A stretch of 64,000 nucleotides of DNA from Seonamhaeicola sp. (GCF_028281565.1 NZ_JANQJQ010000021.1:248001-312000), one strand, 5' to 3'; counted from the stretch's first letter, positions 42,099-51,860 are shown. Made by a program: numbers and translations. The notes: generated by a model not told the origin, from the letters alone.

Positions 42099-42349
42099 CT
42101 TTATTTAAAAGTAGAACGAAGAAAATTTAGGTTCGTTTCATTACTTTTATCTTTTAAATTCTTCGTAAACATAGGTACTTTTTCCACAATCAGCAAAAAT
42201 ATTAGACAAAATACACGTATGTTAACATATTTAACTTGGTTAAAGGTACGTATTACTTTCTCGGTTCTGCATTAAAAAATAGTTAAATTGTAAGTTTTTT
42301 ATTAACAATTAAAGCCTGATAATAGTTTTCACAGAAAAAGAAATATAAG

Positions 42350-42357
42350 TACTTTTG
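42350..42357 (+). promoter_or_regulatory. -7 box of valS
   Basis: TACTTTTG, an exact TAnnTTTG match 28 bp before the valS ATG. Confidence 0.65.
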
Positions 42358-42385
42358 CGCACAAAGTCAAAAACTGTTCCAAAGT

Positions 42386-45019
42386 ATGCAAATTCCGTCT
42401 AAATATGATGCCAGTCAGGTAGAAAGTAAGTGGTATGATTACTGGATGAAACACAATTATTTTCATTCGGAGCCCGATGAAAGAGAACCCTATACCATAG
42501 TCATTCCGCCTCCAAATGTTACTGGCATTCTGCATATGGGGCATATGCTTAATAATACCATTCAGGATGTATTGATTCGCCGTGCACGCCTCCAGGGTAA
42601 AAATGCCTGTTGGGTTCCGGGTACGGACCATGCTTCTATAGCTACCGAGGCTAAAGTGGTTGCTAAATTAAAGGAACAGGGCATTGATAAGAACGATTTA
42701 ACAAGAGACGAGTTTTTAAAGCATGCATGGGACTGGACCCATGAATATGGTGGTGTTATTCTGGAGCAGCTAAAAAAACTGGGATGTTCCTGTGACTGGG
42801 AACGTACCAGATTCACCATGGATGGGGATATGAGCGAAGCGGTGATCAAAGTGTTTGTCGACCTGTATAACAAAGGCCTTATTTACAGAGGCTACCGTAT
42901 GGTCAATTGGGATCCGGAAGCAAAAACAACCTTATCTGATGAAGAGGTTGAGTATATTGACAAGCAAGGGAAGTTATATCATATAAATTATCAGGTTGAA
43001 GGTTCTGAAGAGGTGTTGACCATAGCCACAACCAGACCGGAAACTATTTTGGGAGATACGGCTATTTGTATCAATCCGAATGACGAACGTCATACCAGTT
43101 TAAAAGGTAAAAAGGCTGTTGTGCCTATCTGTAATCGTGTGATCCCTATTATAGAAGACGATTATGTGGATGTGGAATTTGGTACCGGATGTTTAAAAGT
43201 AACACCGGCGCATGATGAAAACGATAAGGTTTTGGGCGATAAGCATAAGCTAGAAGTTGTTGATATCTTTAATGAAGATGCTACACTGAACAGCTATGGT
43301 TTGCATTACGAAGGCCTGGACCGTTTTGAAGTTAGAAAGGCCATTGTAAAAGAGCTGGAAGGTTTGGGACTGATCTCTAAAATTGAAGATTATAATAATC
43401 GTGTTGGAATTTCAGAGAGAACCAAAGCCATTATTGAACCAAGATTAAGTGACCAGTGGTTCCTTAAAATGGAAGACCTGGTAAAACCGGCTATTAAAGC
43501 GGTTTTAGGGGAAAATAACGATATTCAGTTATTCCCAAAGAAATTTGAAAATACCTACCGTCATTGGATGGAAAACATCCGCGATTGGAACATTTCACGT
43601 CAGTTGCTTTGGGGACAACAAATCCCGGCATACTATTATGGCGATGGCAAAGAAGATTTTGTGGTTGCGGAAACCATTGAAGAGGCCGTAAAACTAGCTC
43701 AGGAAAAAACTTCCAACTCCGGGCTTCAAGCTTCGGACCTAAGACAGGATTCTGACGCCCTGGATACCTGGTTCTCCTCCTGGTTATGGCCTATGAGTGT
43801 GTTTGACGGCATCAGAAACCCTGAAAATGAGGATATAAAGTATTATTACCCTACCAACGATTTGGTTACGGGGCCGGATATTCTGTTTTTCTGGGTGGCG
43901 CGTATGATCATTGCCGGTTATGAATATAAAGGGAAAGAGCCCTTTAAAAATGTCTATTTAACCGGATTGGTACGTGATAAACAACGTCGAAAAATGAGCA
44001 AGTCGTTAGGGAATTCACCGGATGCGCTAAAATTGATTGAAGATTATGGCGCCGGAGGCGTACGTGTTGGTTTATTGTTGAGTTCTGCGGCTGGTAACGA
44101 TTTATTGTTTGATGAAGCCCTGTGTCAACAAGGAAAAGCTTTTGGTAATAAAGTTTGGAATGCCTTTAGATTGATCAATGGTTGGGAGGTAGCTGATCTA
44201 GAACAACCAGATTATGCTAAAGTGAGTATAGATTGGTACACTAATAAATTCCGGAAAAGTTTAGCATTAATTGAAGACCACTACAGCAAATACCGCATTA
44301 GTGATGCGTTAATGGAAACGTATAAATTGATCTGGAACGACTTCTGTTCCTGGTTGTTGGAAATGGTAAAACCGGCTTATCAGCAACCGATCGATAGTAC
44401 TACTTACAATGCTGTTATTGGTTTGTTAGAAGATAATTTAAAGATATTACATCCGTTTATGCCTTTCTTAACAGAGGAAATCTGGCAATATATTACGGAA
44501 AGAACCCCGGAAGATGCTTTAATTGTGGCTAAATGGCCGGAATTAAAACCGGTTAATGAAAGGTTGATTGCTGAATTTGATTTTGCAACAGAAGTGGTAT
44601 CAGGTATCAGAACCATTAGAAAGGAAAAGAATATAGCTTTTAAAGATGCTATCACGTTTTCAGTCATTAATAACGAAAATGTAGCTAATACTTTTGATGA
44701 GGTAATCAAGAAGTTGGGAAATCTTGAAAGTATTGAATATGTAAATGAAACTATTGATGGCGCCTTGACATACCGTGTGAAATCAAATGAATATTTTATA
44801 CCAATGGCTGGTGCTATTGATTTAGAGGCTGAAATTAAAAAGCTTACAGACGAGTTAAATTATACCGAAGGGTTCTTAAAGTCCGTACAAAAGAAACTGT
44901 CTAATGAGCGTTTTGTAAACAACGCACCGGAACAGGTAGTGGCCAGTGAAAAGAAAAAAGAAGCCGATGCCTTAGCCAAAATAGAAACTTTAAAAGCCAG
45001 TTTGGCGAGTTTGGAATAG
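42386..45019 (+). CDS. valS: Valyl-tRNA synthetase
   Basis: This 877-residue class I aminoacyl-tRNA synthetase has the HIGH signature in PNVTGILHMGHML (~45), a CP1 editing domain at ~180-330 (ATTRPETILGDTAI) and the KMSKS loop at residues 536-540. An anticodon-binding helical domain follows, then the C-terminal coiled-coil tRNA-binding arm (~805-877, LEAEIKKLTDELNY). It attaches valine to tRNA-Val. The length is normal and the gene monocistronic. Confidence 0.98.
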   Translation: MQIPSKYDASQVESKWYDYWMKHNYFHSEPDEREPYTIVIPPPNVTGILHMGHMLNNTIQDVLIRRARLQGKNACWVPGTDHASIATEAKVVAKLKEQGIDKNDLTRDEFLKHAWDWTHEYGGVILEQLKKLGCSCDWERTRFTMDGDMSEAVIKVFVDLYNKGLIYRGYRMVNWDPEAKTTLSDEEVEYIDKQGKLYHINYQVEGSEEVLTIATTRPETILGDTAICINPNDERHTSLKGKKAVVPICNRVIPIIEDDYVDVEFGTGCLKVTPAHDENDKVLGDKHKLEVVDIFNEDATLNSYGLHYEGLDRFEVRKAIVKELEGLGLISKIEDYNNRVGISERTKAIIEPRLSDQWFLKMEDLVKPAIKAVLGENNDIQLFPKKFENTYRHWMENIRDWNISRQLLWGQQIPAYYYGDGKEDFVVAETIEEAVKLAQEKTSNSGLQASDLRQDSDALDTWFSSWLWPMSVFDGIRNPENEDIKYYYPTNDLVTGPDILFFWVARMIIAGYEYKGKEPFKNVYLTGLVRDKQRRKMSKSLGNSPDALKLIEDYGAGGVRVGLLLSSAAGNDLLFDEALCQQGKAFGNKVWNAFRLINGWEVADLEQPDYAKVSIDWYTNKFRKSLALIEDHYSKYRISDALMETYKLIWNDFCSWLLEMVKPAYQQPIDSTTYNAVIGLLEDNLKILHPFMPFLTEEIWQYITERTPEDALIVAKWPELKPVNERLIAEFDFATEVVSGIRTIRKEKNIAFKDAITFSVINNENVANTFDEVIKKLGNLESIEYVNETIDGALTYRVKSNEYFIPMAGAIDLEAEIKKLTDELNYTEGFLKSVQKKLSNERFVNNAPEQVVASEKKKEADALAKIETLKASLASLE

Positions 45020-45079
45020 GGTTTTTAAAAATACAGGAAGAAACCAAACCCCTAATAAACCCGAAAGGTATTAATGTTT

Positions 45080-45610
45080 TTAGTTTTTTAACCCGGCGTT
45101 TAGTTGCATGCTAAGTTCATTCAATGAACGGGTAATGTCTTTAAGATAATATTTATATTTTTTTATCACTTTTTCTTTATCGAAGAAGATAGCACCATTA
45201 GTAAGGTCAAAATCTTTCCAGCCCATATCATATTTACTGTTAAGCTTTAGTTGGATTCGGGTGGGTTCAAACTTGTATTGTTCCTTTTCAAAACTAATAT
45301 TAATCTTATATTTTACATTGTAATACTGCTTGTTTAAATTCACAGCATTTTCTTTAATAAGGATTACAAGGATGGCCTCATTTTCAATTTTGCTATCTAC
45401 AAGTAGTCGATATTTAGTTTCATTTTCTTCAATCCATTCTAAGGTTTTTAGGTACAATGCACTTTTAGACAAAGAATCAATTTTTGATATCGAAAGTTTT
45501 GGAGTTAATCCCTTGTAGTTGATGGCAAATTCATCCTGGCCGTAAACTAAAACAGTTAATAACAAGTTTAAACAGAGGATTAAATTTTTAATTGTTTTAT
45601 CTACAGTCAT
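45080..45610 (-). CDS. Exported hypothetical protein
   Basis: With the start at ATG 45610 the protein has about 176 residues and a signal peptide (MTVDKTIKNLILCLNLLLTVLVYGQ). The track start at 45685 adds an N-terminal piece without signal character. The rest reads as a small beta-rich domain (YYNVKYKINISFEKEQYKFEPTRIQLKLNSKYDMGW) typical of DUF4468-like proteins of Bacteroidota, though I cannot confirm that family. It lies convergent to valS, 60 bp apart. Confidence 0.65.
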   Translation of the reverse strand: MTVDKTIKNLILCLNLLLTVLVYGQDEFAINYKGLTPKLSISKIDSLSKSALYLKTLEWIEENETKYRLLVDSKIENEAILVILIKENAVNLNKQYYNVKYKINISFEKEQYKFEPTRIQLKLNSKYDMGWKDFDLTNGAIFFDKEKVIKKYKYYLKDITRSLNELSMQLNAGLKN

Positions 45611-45727
45611 TATTTTGTGATTCGGAAATAGATTATAAAGAAAATGATTAGCAAACTTGTCACATTTAAACGAAGGTAATCGCATATTATTGAAAGCTAA
45701 GATTGAAACTATGAAAATCCGTACTGC

Positions 45728-46108
45728 TTACACAGTTAATTCAATTAAATTGCCTTCAATATCTTCAATGACGCTTTCATAATAACCATCCCCGGTAGTT
45801 CTGGGTTCACCAACAACTTTATGTCCGTTTTCTCTAATTAATTCGGTTAAGGTATTTACTTTTTCTTTGCTTCCAACAGAAATGGCAAAATGGGTTAAAC
45901 CAAAGTTCGTATTTTTCATAAATTCGGACATGTCAGGTTTGTGCATTAATTCTATTCTGGCACCGGTTTTAAATGATAAAAAATAAGAACTGAACTGCTT
46001 TATGGGATTGTAGTATTTCTCATTTGAACTTAATTCAAAGTACTTAAGGTAAAACGCCTTCATGGCCTCTATGTCCTTGGTCCAGATAGCTATGTGTTCA
46101 ATTTTCAT
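45728..46108 (-). CDS. VOC family (glyoxalase/bleomycin resistance-like) protein
   Basis: This 126-residue single-domain VOC protein has two beta-alpha-beta-beta-beta modules: HIAIWTKDIEAMKAFYLKYF with metal-ligand His, and FGLTHFAISVGSKEKV with His, ending in YYESVIEDIEGNLIELTV with the Glu ligand. Metal-dependent isomerase, dioxygenase or binding roles are all possible. It overlaps the upstream DUF6786 gene by 4 bp. Confidence 0.88.
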   Translation of the reverse strand: MKIEHIAIWTKDIEAMKAFYLKYFELSSNEKYYNPIKQFSSYFLSFKTGARIELMHKPDMSEFMKNTNFGLTHFAISVGSKEKVNTLTELIRENGHKVVGEPRTTGDGYYESVIEDIEGNLIELTV

Positions 46109-47244
46109 AGCTCCACTGTTTTTAATGAAATACCTAGTAATTCAAGTGCTATCCTATTTAGTTCAGAAGGCGTAGCGGAAAGGTGATACACTCGTTGCCA
46201 ATGTGTTGTGGAGTCCCCCGGATCCATTTCTTTTAATGGCGCATTAGACTCCAGTTCGAAAAAATCGGTGCTATTGTTATAAATAGGAATGGCTTCACCC
46301 TTAAAAGGTTCTTCCTGAATACTCACATAAGAGTTTGAATATAAGGTGTCATGTTCCTTTTTGTATGCAACAATAGTGAGTTTGTTTTTTGCTTTGGAGT
46401 AGCAACCGTAAATATTGGGGGCAAACTCCGGTGGAACTCCAATTTTGCTTCGGTATTGTCCGTCCGCTTTAAATAGAACCGTATTGTTTTTTACGGTCAA
46501 TCGCTTACTGTCCATGGTTGCCAGATAAGTTAGAACATCTGATTTTTTTCCGTTGTTCTTAAGCGGTATAATTACGATTGAATCGTCACCGGGATACATA
46601 CCCGCACTCCATAAACCAGGTAAACCGGTGGCTTTGGTCCAGGCCACTGTATCTAAATTGGTGAGTTTGTGTTTTGTTTCAAACGCCACATGATTAGTAA
46701 CATGCTTCAGTTCAATGTTTAGATGGTCTTCGATTGTTTCTTTTGAAAGTATGGCGATCTTTCTATTTACCTCCAGGTTAAATGTAGTACCAACAAAGTT
46801 GGTAAGCTGCATCTTTTTTGATAATGTTACATGCTTTGCATCTTGATGGATCAGATCATAAGGTGCTGCATCCATGGTGGCCGGAACGTTCCAGTTATCA
46901 TCGTGAATGGGCTTTATTTGTTGAAAGTAAAATGAGAACTGACTTCCCAGCGGGCCAATCCACAACCGTTCTTCACCACCAATGCTTTTGGCAGGATCTT
47001 CAAGTGCCTTTTCGTTTATCCAGCCATTGCTGACGCCTTCAACATTGTCATAAGTACTGGTGAGTATTCTGCCTTGATGAAATGGCGAGATAAGAATTCT
47101 GGCATCTCCTTCATTAGAAGTTAATTCTATAACCTCATGTTCGGACTCAAGAAGATTCAGGTAATAGTTATAATTTTTTTTGGTAGGAGCGGAGCAGCTT
47201 ATTGTTAAAAACAGAAAAGAGAAAATATAAAATAAGTGCTTCAT
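46105..47244 (-). CDS. DUF6786 family lipoprotein
   Basis: This 379-residue protein has a lipoprotein signal peptide (LFLTISCSAP). The body has the pattern of the galactose-mutarotase-like beta-sandwich proteins of Bacteroidota: WINEKALEDPAKSIGGEERLWIGPLG, GTTFNLEVNRKIAIL and FETKHKLTNLDTVAWTKATGLPGLWS. No sugar-active residue can be pointed to, so the function is open. It precedes the VOC gene with a 4-bp overlap. Confidence 0.8.
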   Translation of the reverse strand: MKHLFYIFSFLFLTISCSAPTKKNYNYYLNLLESEHEVIELTSNEGDARILISPFHQGRILTSTYDNVEGVSNGWINEKALEDPAKSIGGEERLWIGPLGSQFSFYFQQIKPIHDDNWNVPATMDAAPYDLIHQDAKHVTLSKKMQLTNFVGTTFNLEVNRKIAILSKETIEDHLNIELKHVTNHVAFETKHKLTNLDTVAWTKATGLPGLWSAGMYPGDDSIVIIPLKNNGKKSDVLTYLATMDSKRLTVKNNTVLFKADGQYRSKIGVPPEFAPNIYGCYSKAKNKLTIVAYKKEHDTLYSNSYVSIQEEPFKGEAIPIYNNSTDFFELESNAPLKEMDPGDSTTHWQRVYHLSATPSELNRIALELLGISLKTVEL

Positions 47245-47259
47245 GGAACCAGCCTTGGT

Positions 47260-47526
47260 TTATTCTCTGTACAAAAAGTACTTATTAACCAGTTCTATAT
47301 ATTTTCTTTTGGCTTCATCTTCCGTGATGTCCTTAGCCTGGAATAAAGCGTTCGTTTTAAAAGCATTGATCAAAGCTTCCCTGCTTCTGGGCCTGCCGTA
47401 ATCATTAGTAGCTTTTTTGTAATAGGCATACAACTTTAAAAGCGTGTCTGCCGGAAAAGGCTCGGTATGAGCGTTTACTCTGGCAACTGCTTCCTGAAAT
47501 TCTATGTCTAACTGGTCCTTACTCAT
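47260..47526 (-). CDS. Acyl-CoA-binding protein
   Basis: This 88-residue ACBP-fold protein has FQEAVARVNAHTEPFPADTLLKLYAYYKKATND and the later AKRKYIELVNKYF. The YxxYKxA(T) helix 2 pattern and the terminal Tyr/Lys are the acyl-CoA ligands of ACBP; the usual GxxxxxxPGxxD loop is partly replaced by YGRPRSREA. It would carry long-chain acyl-CoAs in the cytoplasm. Its start is 1 bp from the psd stop, so it belongs to the cdsA-psd lipid operon. Confidence 0.88.
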   Translation of the reverse strand: MSKDQLDIEFQEAVARVNAHTEPFPADTLLKLYAYYKKATNDYGRPRSREALINAFKTNALFQAKDITEDEAKRKYIELVNKYFLYRE

Positions 47527-48176
47527 TACATTTCCGCAATAACTGTTTCACCTCCACGAACTTTTTGATTCAATGCCACCTTAATATTGGTATCCAACGG
47601 TAAAAACAAATCTACCCTGGAACCAAATTTGATAAAACCGGCATCCGCACCTTGCTCAGCCCTATGGTTTTGTTTGGCATAATTTACAATACGTTTTGCC
47701 AGGGCACCTGCAATTTGCCTGTAAAGCACTTTACCGTAGGTTTCGTTTTCAACTACTACGGTGGTACGCTCATTTTCTTCACTGGCCTTAGGATGCCATG
47801 CCACTAAATATTTCCCCGGATGGTATTTACTAAAAATAACATTGCCACTAATAGGATAACGCGTTACGTGTACGTTTATTGGCGACATAAATACGCTCAC
47901 CTGAAGCCGCTTTTCCTTAAAATATTCTTTTTCTAAAACTTCTTCAATAACAACTACTTTGCCATCAACAGGTGCTATGACCTGTTTATCGTTTAAAACC
48001 GTTTGCCTTTTGGGATTTCTAAAAAACTGAAGGATCAGGATCAATAAAACCAATAGGGCGATTAGCACCAACGTTCTTAACCAGGCAATGGTAATAACAC
48101 TATCAACCAGTAAAAATGCAGCAACAATGATAACGAATGTTATAAATATGATCTTATGGCCTTCTTTATGAAACAT
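47526..48176 (-). CDS. psd: Phosphatidylserine decarboxylase (short, archaeal-type)
   Basis: This 216-residue proenzyme has two N-terminal TM helices. The conserved blocks are APVDGKVVVIEE, VFMSPINVHVTRYPISG and the self-cleavage site FGSR in GADAGFIKFGSRVDLF, where the Ser becomes the pyruvoyl group. It makes phosphatidylethanolamine at the inner membrane. Directly downstream of cdsA (11-bp overlap), it completes CDP-DAG to PE together with a PssA not in this window. Confidence 0.95.
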   Translation of the reverse strand: MFHKEGHKIIFITFVIIVAAFLLVDSVITIAWLRTLVLIALLVLLILILQFFRNPKRQTVLNDKQVIAPVDGKVVVIEEVLEKEYFKEKRLQVSVFMSPINVHVTRYPISGNVIFSKYHPGKYLVAWHPKASEENERTTVVVENETYGKVLYRQIAGALAKRIVNYAKQNHRAEQGADAGFIKFGSRVDLFLPLDTNIKVALNQKVRGGETVIAEM

Positions 48177-48987
48177 ATTGTAAAAGTCTTAAAAATAAAT
48201 ATATAAACGGGGCAGCAAAAATAATACTGTCTAATCGGTCCAACAGACCACCATGGCCAGGCATAATGACACCACTGTCCTTAACGCCGGCTTGTCTTTT
48301 GAATTTAGATTCTATTAAGTCTCCCAGCGTACCAAATACACTAATGATAATGCTTAAAATTAGCCAATTAGTAAAGCTTAAGGTCTCTGTAAAGTTAGTA
48401 ATAAAATAACTTGCTACGCATGAAAAAAATAAACCGCCTAAAAAGCCTTCAACGGTTTTCTTGGGCGAAATTTTAGCGAATAGCTTTTGTTTACCAAAGT
48501 TCTTTCCAACCAGAAAAGCAAACGAATCGTTTACCCAAATAAGAATAAACGACCCCAGCAGAATATTTGAGTTGTAAGTGTTTTGATAGTTAGCTATCAA
48601 TATTAAAAACACAAACGCGCTTGATAAATAAAAGGTTGTTAAGATGAATCTTTTTGAAGCAAAGAGGGGTATGGTTTTTTCTGAAAAGAGATCTTTAATT
48701 AAAAAGAGCTCAACAAAAATGGTGATTACCATTAGTATTTGGGTGGCTTCATCTAATCCAAATTGGGTGTTAAGTACCAGTTTCCAATACACAAAAACGA
48801 AATAGATGATAACAAAAACAGCATAAGGGATTAGGCTTTTTAATTGAATGAGTTTCTTAAACTCGGCTAAACAAATCAAGCCAAAAACAAAAAAGAGAAT
48901 GATTAAGGCCTGTTCGTTTTGCAAACAAATAATTAATAATGAAATATAAAGCAAGCCGGAGAAGCCTCTGATAAGAATTTCCTTCAC
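48166..48987 (-). CDS. cdsA: Phosphatidate cytidylyltransferase
   Basis: This 273-residue integral membrane protein has about 8 TM helices and the CdsA signature SPKKTVEGFLGG, with GVIMPGHGGLLDRLDSIIFAAP near the C-terminus. It makes CDP-diacylglycerol from phosphatidate and CTP. It is the first gene of the cdsA-psd-ACBP operon. A TATATTTG -7 box is at 49099-49106, but a perfect 18-bp palindrome stands between it and the start. Confidence 0.96.
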   Translation of the reverse strand: MKEILIRGFSGLLYISLLIICLQNEQALIILFFVFGLICLAEFKKLIQLKSLIPYAVFVIIYFVFVYWKLVLNTQFGLDEATQILMVITIFVELFLIKDLFSEKTIPLFASKRFILTTFYLSSAFVFLILIANYQNTYNSNILLGSFILIWVNDSFAFLVGKNFGKQKLFAKISPKKTVEGFLGGLFFSCVASYFITNFTETLSFTNWLILSIIISVFGTLGDLIESKFKRQAGVKDSGVIMPGHGGLLDRLDSIIFAAPFIYLFLRLLQYVS

Positions 48988-49035
48988 ACGTTTAAATTTT
49001 AATAATTACAATATTATAAATTATAAAATTAAGAA

Positions 49036-49053
49036 TCCCGATAGCTATCGGGA
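49036..49053. repeat. Perfect 18-bp palindrome TCCCGATAGCTATCGGGA
   Basis: TCCCGATAG paired with CTATCGGGA, between the cdsA -7 box and the cdsA start. It is related to 21497-21516 by the CCCGAT core. Confidence 0.7.
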
Positions 49054-49098
49054 CAACCACTGCGTTCTAACATTAAAAATTTTAAGCATTCCTTTTTG

Positions 49099-49106
49099 CA
49101 AATATA
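49099..49106 (-). promoter_or_regulatory. -7 box of the cdsA operon
   Basis: Minus strand TATATTTG, about 110 bp upstream of cdsA. The leader would contain the palindrome at 49036-49053. Confidence 0.5.
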
Positions 49107-49136
49107 TTTTTAAAATTTTTAAATGTTCGTTTTTTT

Positions 49137-49745
49137 TTACAGATCTTCTAAAAGCAGTAAGTAAAGATTTTTTGCACTGCTACCATAACTTAAAAAATCT
49201 TTTTCATCACCAGATTTAAAATGTTTTATGGTGGTGATGTTAGTAGGGATTTTTTGCCTGTTCTTTGATTTAATACCGCGAAGGCCTTCTCCTATGTTTT
49301 CAACTATTTGGCTGGTGGTAGCAAATACAATAAAATTAAAAGGCAGTTCTATTAATTTTTTCTCGAAAATCTGTTTTGAGGATATTAATAAGGACCCGTC
49401 ATTGGCTATTAAATTCTCGCAAGTGGTAAGGAAAAAAGTAGATTCTGTAATTCTTAAAGTTGGGTCCAGGTTTGAGTCTTTGAATTTATCTTTTAAGTTT
49501 TCATCAAGAAGTAACACTTTTTTATCATGCCATTTGTTTTCTTCAATGATATTATCCAGATTTTGAAAAACTTCGTTTAAGTCTTCACAATACAGGAACT
49601 TTCCACCATTAGCTTTAAAGTTTATGGTAAACCTTTCGTCTATTGGCAGCTTAATTTCCGGCATGTATTTGCCTCTTTCTTCAGATTTTAATTCCGCCTT
49701 TGAATGTTCAGATTTGGAACCAAAAATTTTTCTAAAAAGACTCAT
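49137..49745 (-). CDS. LUD-domain protein (LutC/YkgG-like)
   Basis: This 202-residue protein is of the LUD (lactate utilisation) family, LutC-like subunit. Recognisable are the strand-loop ITESTFFLTTCENLIANDGSLLISS and FIVFATTSQIVENIGEGLRGIKSK. In lactate utilisation LutC works with the Fe-S proteins LutA and LutB, neither of which is in this window. The tail contains a Ser-rich segment (SYGSSAKNLYLLLLEDL). A -7 box (TATCTTTG, 49785-49792) lies upstream; monocistronic. Confidence 0.85.
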   Translation of the reverse strand: MSLFRKIFGSKSEHSKAELKSEERGKYMPEIKLPIDERFTINFKANGGKFLYCEDLNEVFQNLDNIIEENKWHDKKVLLLDENLKDKFKDSNLDPTLRITESTFFLTTCENLIANDGSLLISSKQIFEKKLIELPFNFIVFATTSQIVENIGEGLRGIKSKNRQKIPTNITTIKHFKSGDEKDFLSYGSSAKNLYLLLLEDL

Positions 49746-49784
49746 TTAGTGACTGCTATTAACCCAATTCTTTTTGTTGATTAT

Positions 49785-49792
49785 CAAAGATA
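49785..49792 (-). promoter_or_regulatory. -7 box of the LUD gene
   Basis: Minus strand TATCTTTG, 39 bp before the start, right next to the terminator of ftsH. Confidence 0.5.
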
Positions 49793-49833
49793 AAAAATCT
49801 TAAACTAACCTTAAGGTTAATTTAAGATTTTTA
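49793..49833 (-). terminator. Terminator of the ftsH operon
   Basis: Long inverted repeat AATCTTAAA-CTAACC-TTAA-GGTTAA-TTTAAGATT, T-rich on the distal side on the minus strand. Confidence 0.75.
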
Positions 49834-49865
49834 CTAAAAGCTTAACAAAATATATGTATTTCAGC

Positions 49866-51851
49866 TTATTTGCCCGAAACTTCTGTCGTTTCAGAGCCTT
49901 CGGTTTTTTCTTCGCTTTTTACTTCTGCTTCTTCTTTTTCAAAAGCACGTTTACCAAAAATGCGTTCCAGGTTATCTTTAAAAATCACTTCTTTATCAAG
50001 AAGTTCTTCGGCAAGTTCCGTAAGTTTATCTTTGTTAGCTTCTAAAAGTGCCACAGCCCTGTCATACTGCTCTTCAATGATATCCGAGATTTCTTTGTCA
50101 ATTAATTCGGCGGTCTGTTCGCTATACGGCTTTGTAAAACCATATTCGCTTTGGCCGGAAGAATCGTAATAGGTAAGGTTACCAATTTTATCACTAAGCC
50201 CGTAAATGGTCACCATAGCTCTGGCCTGTTTGGTAACCTTTTCCAGGTCAGATAAAGCGCCTGTAGATATTTTACCAAAAATAACCTGTTCCGCAGCTCT
50301 GCCTCCCAGGGCGGCACACATTTCATCTAACATTTGTTCCGGGCGGACAATCAGTCTTTCTTCCGGTAAATACCAGGCAGCTCCCAAGGAACGACCTCTT
50401 GGTACAATAGTAACTTTTACCAAAGGTGCTGCATGTTCCAACATCCAGCTTACAGTGGCGTGGCCTGCTTCATGGAAAGCAACCGCTTTTTTCTCGCTAG
50501 GCGTAATGATCTTATTTTTCTTTTCCAAACCACCAATAATTCTATCGACAGCATCAAGGAAGTCTTGTTTGTCAACCTCTTTTTTACCATTTCTGGCCGC
50601 TATTAGAGCGGCTTCATTACAAACGTTAGCAATATCGGCTCCTGAAAAACCGGGGGTTTGTTTTGAAAGAAAATCGGTATCTAAGTCCTTAGCCTTTTTT
50701 AAGGGTCTTAAGTGTACTTCAAAAATTTCTTTGCGTTCGCGAACATCGGGAAGGTCCACATAGATCTGCCTGTCAAAACGGCCGGCACGCATCAACGCTT
50801 TATCTAAAATATCGGCTCTGTTGGTAGCAGCCAATACAATCACATTGGTATTGGTACCAAAACCATCCATTTCTGTTAAAAGCTGATTTAATGTGTTTTC
50901 ACGTTCATCGTTGCTTCCGGACATGGCATTCTTTCCCCGGGCCCTACCAATGGCGTCAATTTCATCAATAAAAATAATGGAGGGTGATTTTTCTTTGGCT
51001 TGTTTGAACAAATCACGGACACGCGATGCTCCCACACCCACAAACATCTCCACAAAATCTGAACCTGATAATGAGAAGAAAGGTACTTTGGCCTCACCTG
51101 CAACAGCTTTTGCCAGGAGGGTCTTTCCGGTTCCCGGAGGCCCTACAAGTAAAGCTCCTTTAGGGATTTTTCCACCTAAAGTGGTATATTTTTCAGGGAA
51201 TTTCAAGAAGTCCACAATTTCCTGAACTTCCTCCTTAGCACCTTCCAAACCGGCTACATCTTTGAATGATGTCTTTACTTCCGTGTTCTGGTCAAAAAGT
51301 TTTGCCTTGGATTTTCCAATGTTAAAAATTTGTCCGCCTGCGCCACCACCGGCACCACCGGACATTCTCCTCATAATGAAAATCCAAACGCCGATCAACA
51401 GGATAAAAGGGAGTATTCCGATAAGCAGATTTCCAAAAGTATCGGTTTCGGTATCAAATTCAACAACCGGTTTAGTATCTAAATCTTCAATGATTTCGTT
51501 TAAACGGTTTTCAAAGTTTTGAAGGTCCCCAAATTCAAACTTATAGTTGGGTAACGCACTTACCGACGGGATAAACGGTTGCTGCTTTGAGCTTTTGTGT
51601 TCCTCTTTAGATTCGGCCTCATCTGTTAAATACACTCTTGCAACACGGGTATTCTTTACAATATCTATTTTTTCAACATCGCCATTGGCTAAAAATTTGA
51701 AAAAATCTGAGGTTGTAGTTTTAGAACCACCGCTACTGCTGCTGTCACCAAACAGTTGAAATCCTAAAAAAAGAGCAATTAAAATACCGTAAATCCAGTA
51801 AGGACTAAATTTTGGTTTCTTCTCTTTTATATTTTTTTTATCGTTTGCCAT
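49866..51851 (-). CDS. ftsH: ATP-dependent zinc metalloprotease FtsH
   Basis: This 661-residue membrane protease has two TM helices (~15-35 and ~135-160) around a periplasmic domain, the AAA+ module with [17 protein letters not shown] and [10 protein letters not shown], and the M41 [10 protein letters not shown] zinc motif. It degrades misfolded and regulatory membrane and cytosolic proteins. The large plus-strand ORFs (50206-50763 and others) are shadows of its codon usage. It follows rsfS on the same strand after 9 bp. Confidence 0.98.
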   Translation of the reverse strand: MANDKKNIKEKKPKFSPYWIYGILIALFLGFQLFGDSSSSGGSKTTTSDFFKFLANGDVEKIDIVKNTRVARVYLTDEAESKEEHKSSKQQPFIPSVSALPNYKFEFGDLQNFENRLNEIIEDLDTKPVVEFDTETDTFGNLLIGILPFILLIGVWIFIMRRMSGGAGGGAGGQIFNIGKSKAKLFDQNTEVKTSFKDVAGLEGAKEEVQEIVDFLKFPEKYTTLGGKIPKGALLVGPPGTGKTLLAKAVAGEAKVPFFSLSGSDFVEMFVGVGASRVRDLFKQAKEKSPSIIFIDEIDAIGRARGKNAMSGSNDERENTLNQLLTEMDGFGTNTNVIVLAATNRADILDKALMRAGRFDRQIYVDLPDVRERKEIFEVHLRPLKKAKDLDTDFLSKQTPGFSGADIANVCNEAALIAARNGKKEVDKQDFLDAVDRIIGGLEKKNKIITPSEKKAVAFHEAGHATVSWMLEHAAPLVKVTIVPRGRSLGAAWYLPEERLIVRPEQMLDEMCAALGGRAAEQVIFGKISTGALSDLEKVTKQARAMVTIYGLSDKIGNLTYYDSSGQSEYGFTKPYSEQTAELIDKEISDIIEEQYDRAVALLEANKDKLTELAEELLDKEVIFKDNLERIFGKRAFEKEEAEVKSEEKTEGSETTEVSGK

Positions 51852-51860
51852 GTAATCTTT

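Larger units (their letters stand above)
41975..42385. other. 411-bp divergent intergenic region between DUF1573 and valS
   Basis: No ORF is supported. It holds two dispersed repeat segments (42049-42073 and 42074-42098), long AT-rich tracts, and the valS -7 box at 42350-42357. The two repeat segments are adjacent, as if parts of one larger element. Confidence 0.5.

Noticed and set aside
42350-42385. T-box or other riboswitch before valS
   Set aside because: The 28-bp leader after the -7 box is too short for a T-box, which Bacteroidota also generally lack.
50206-50763. 185-aa plus-strand ORF
   Set aside because: Antisense to the AAA+/protease region of ftsH; codon-bias shadow.
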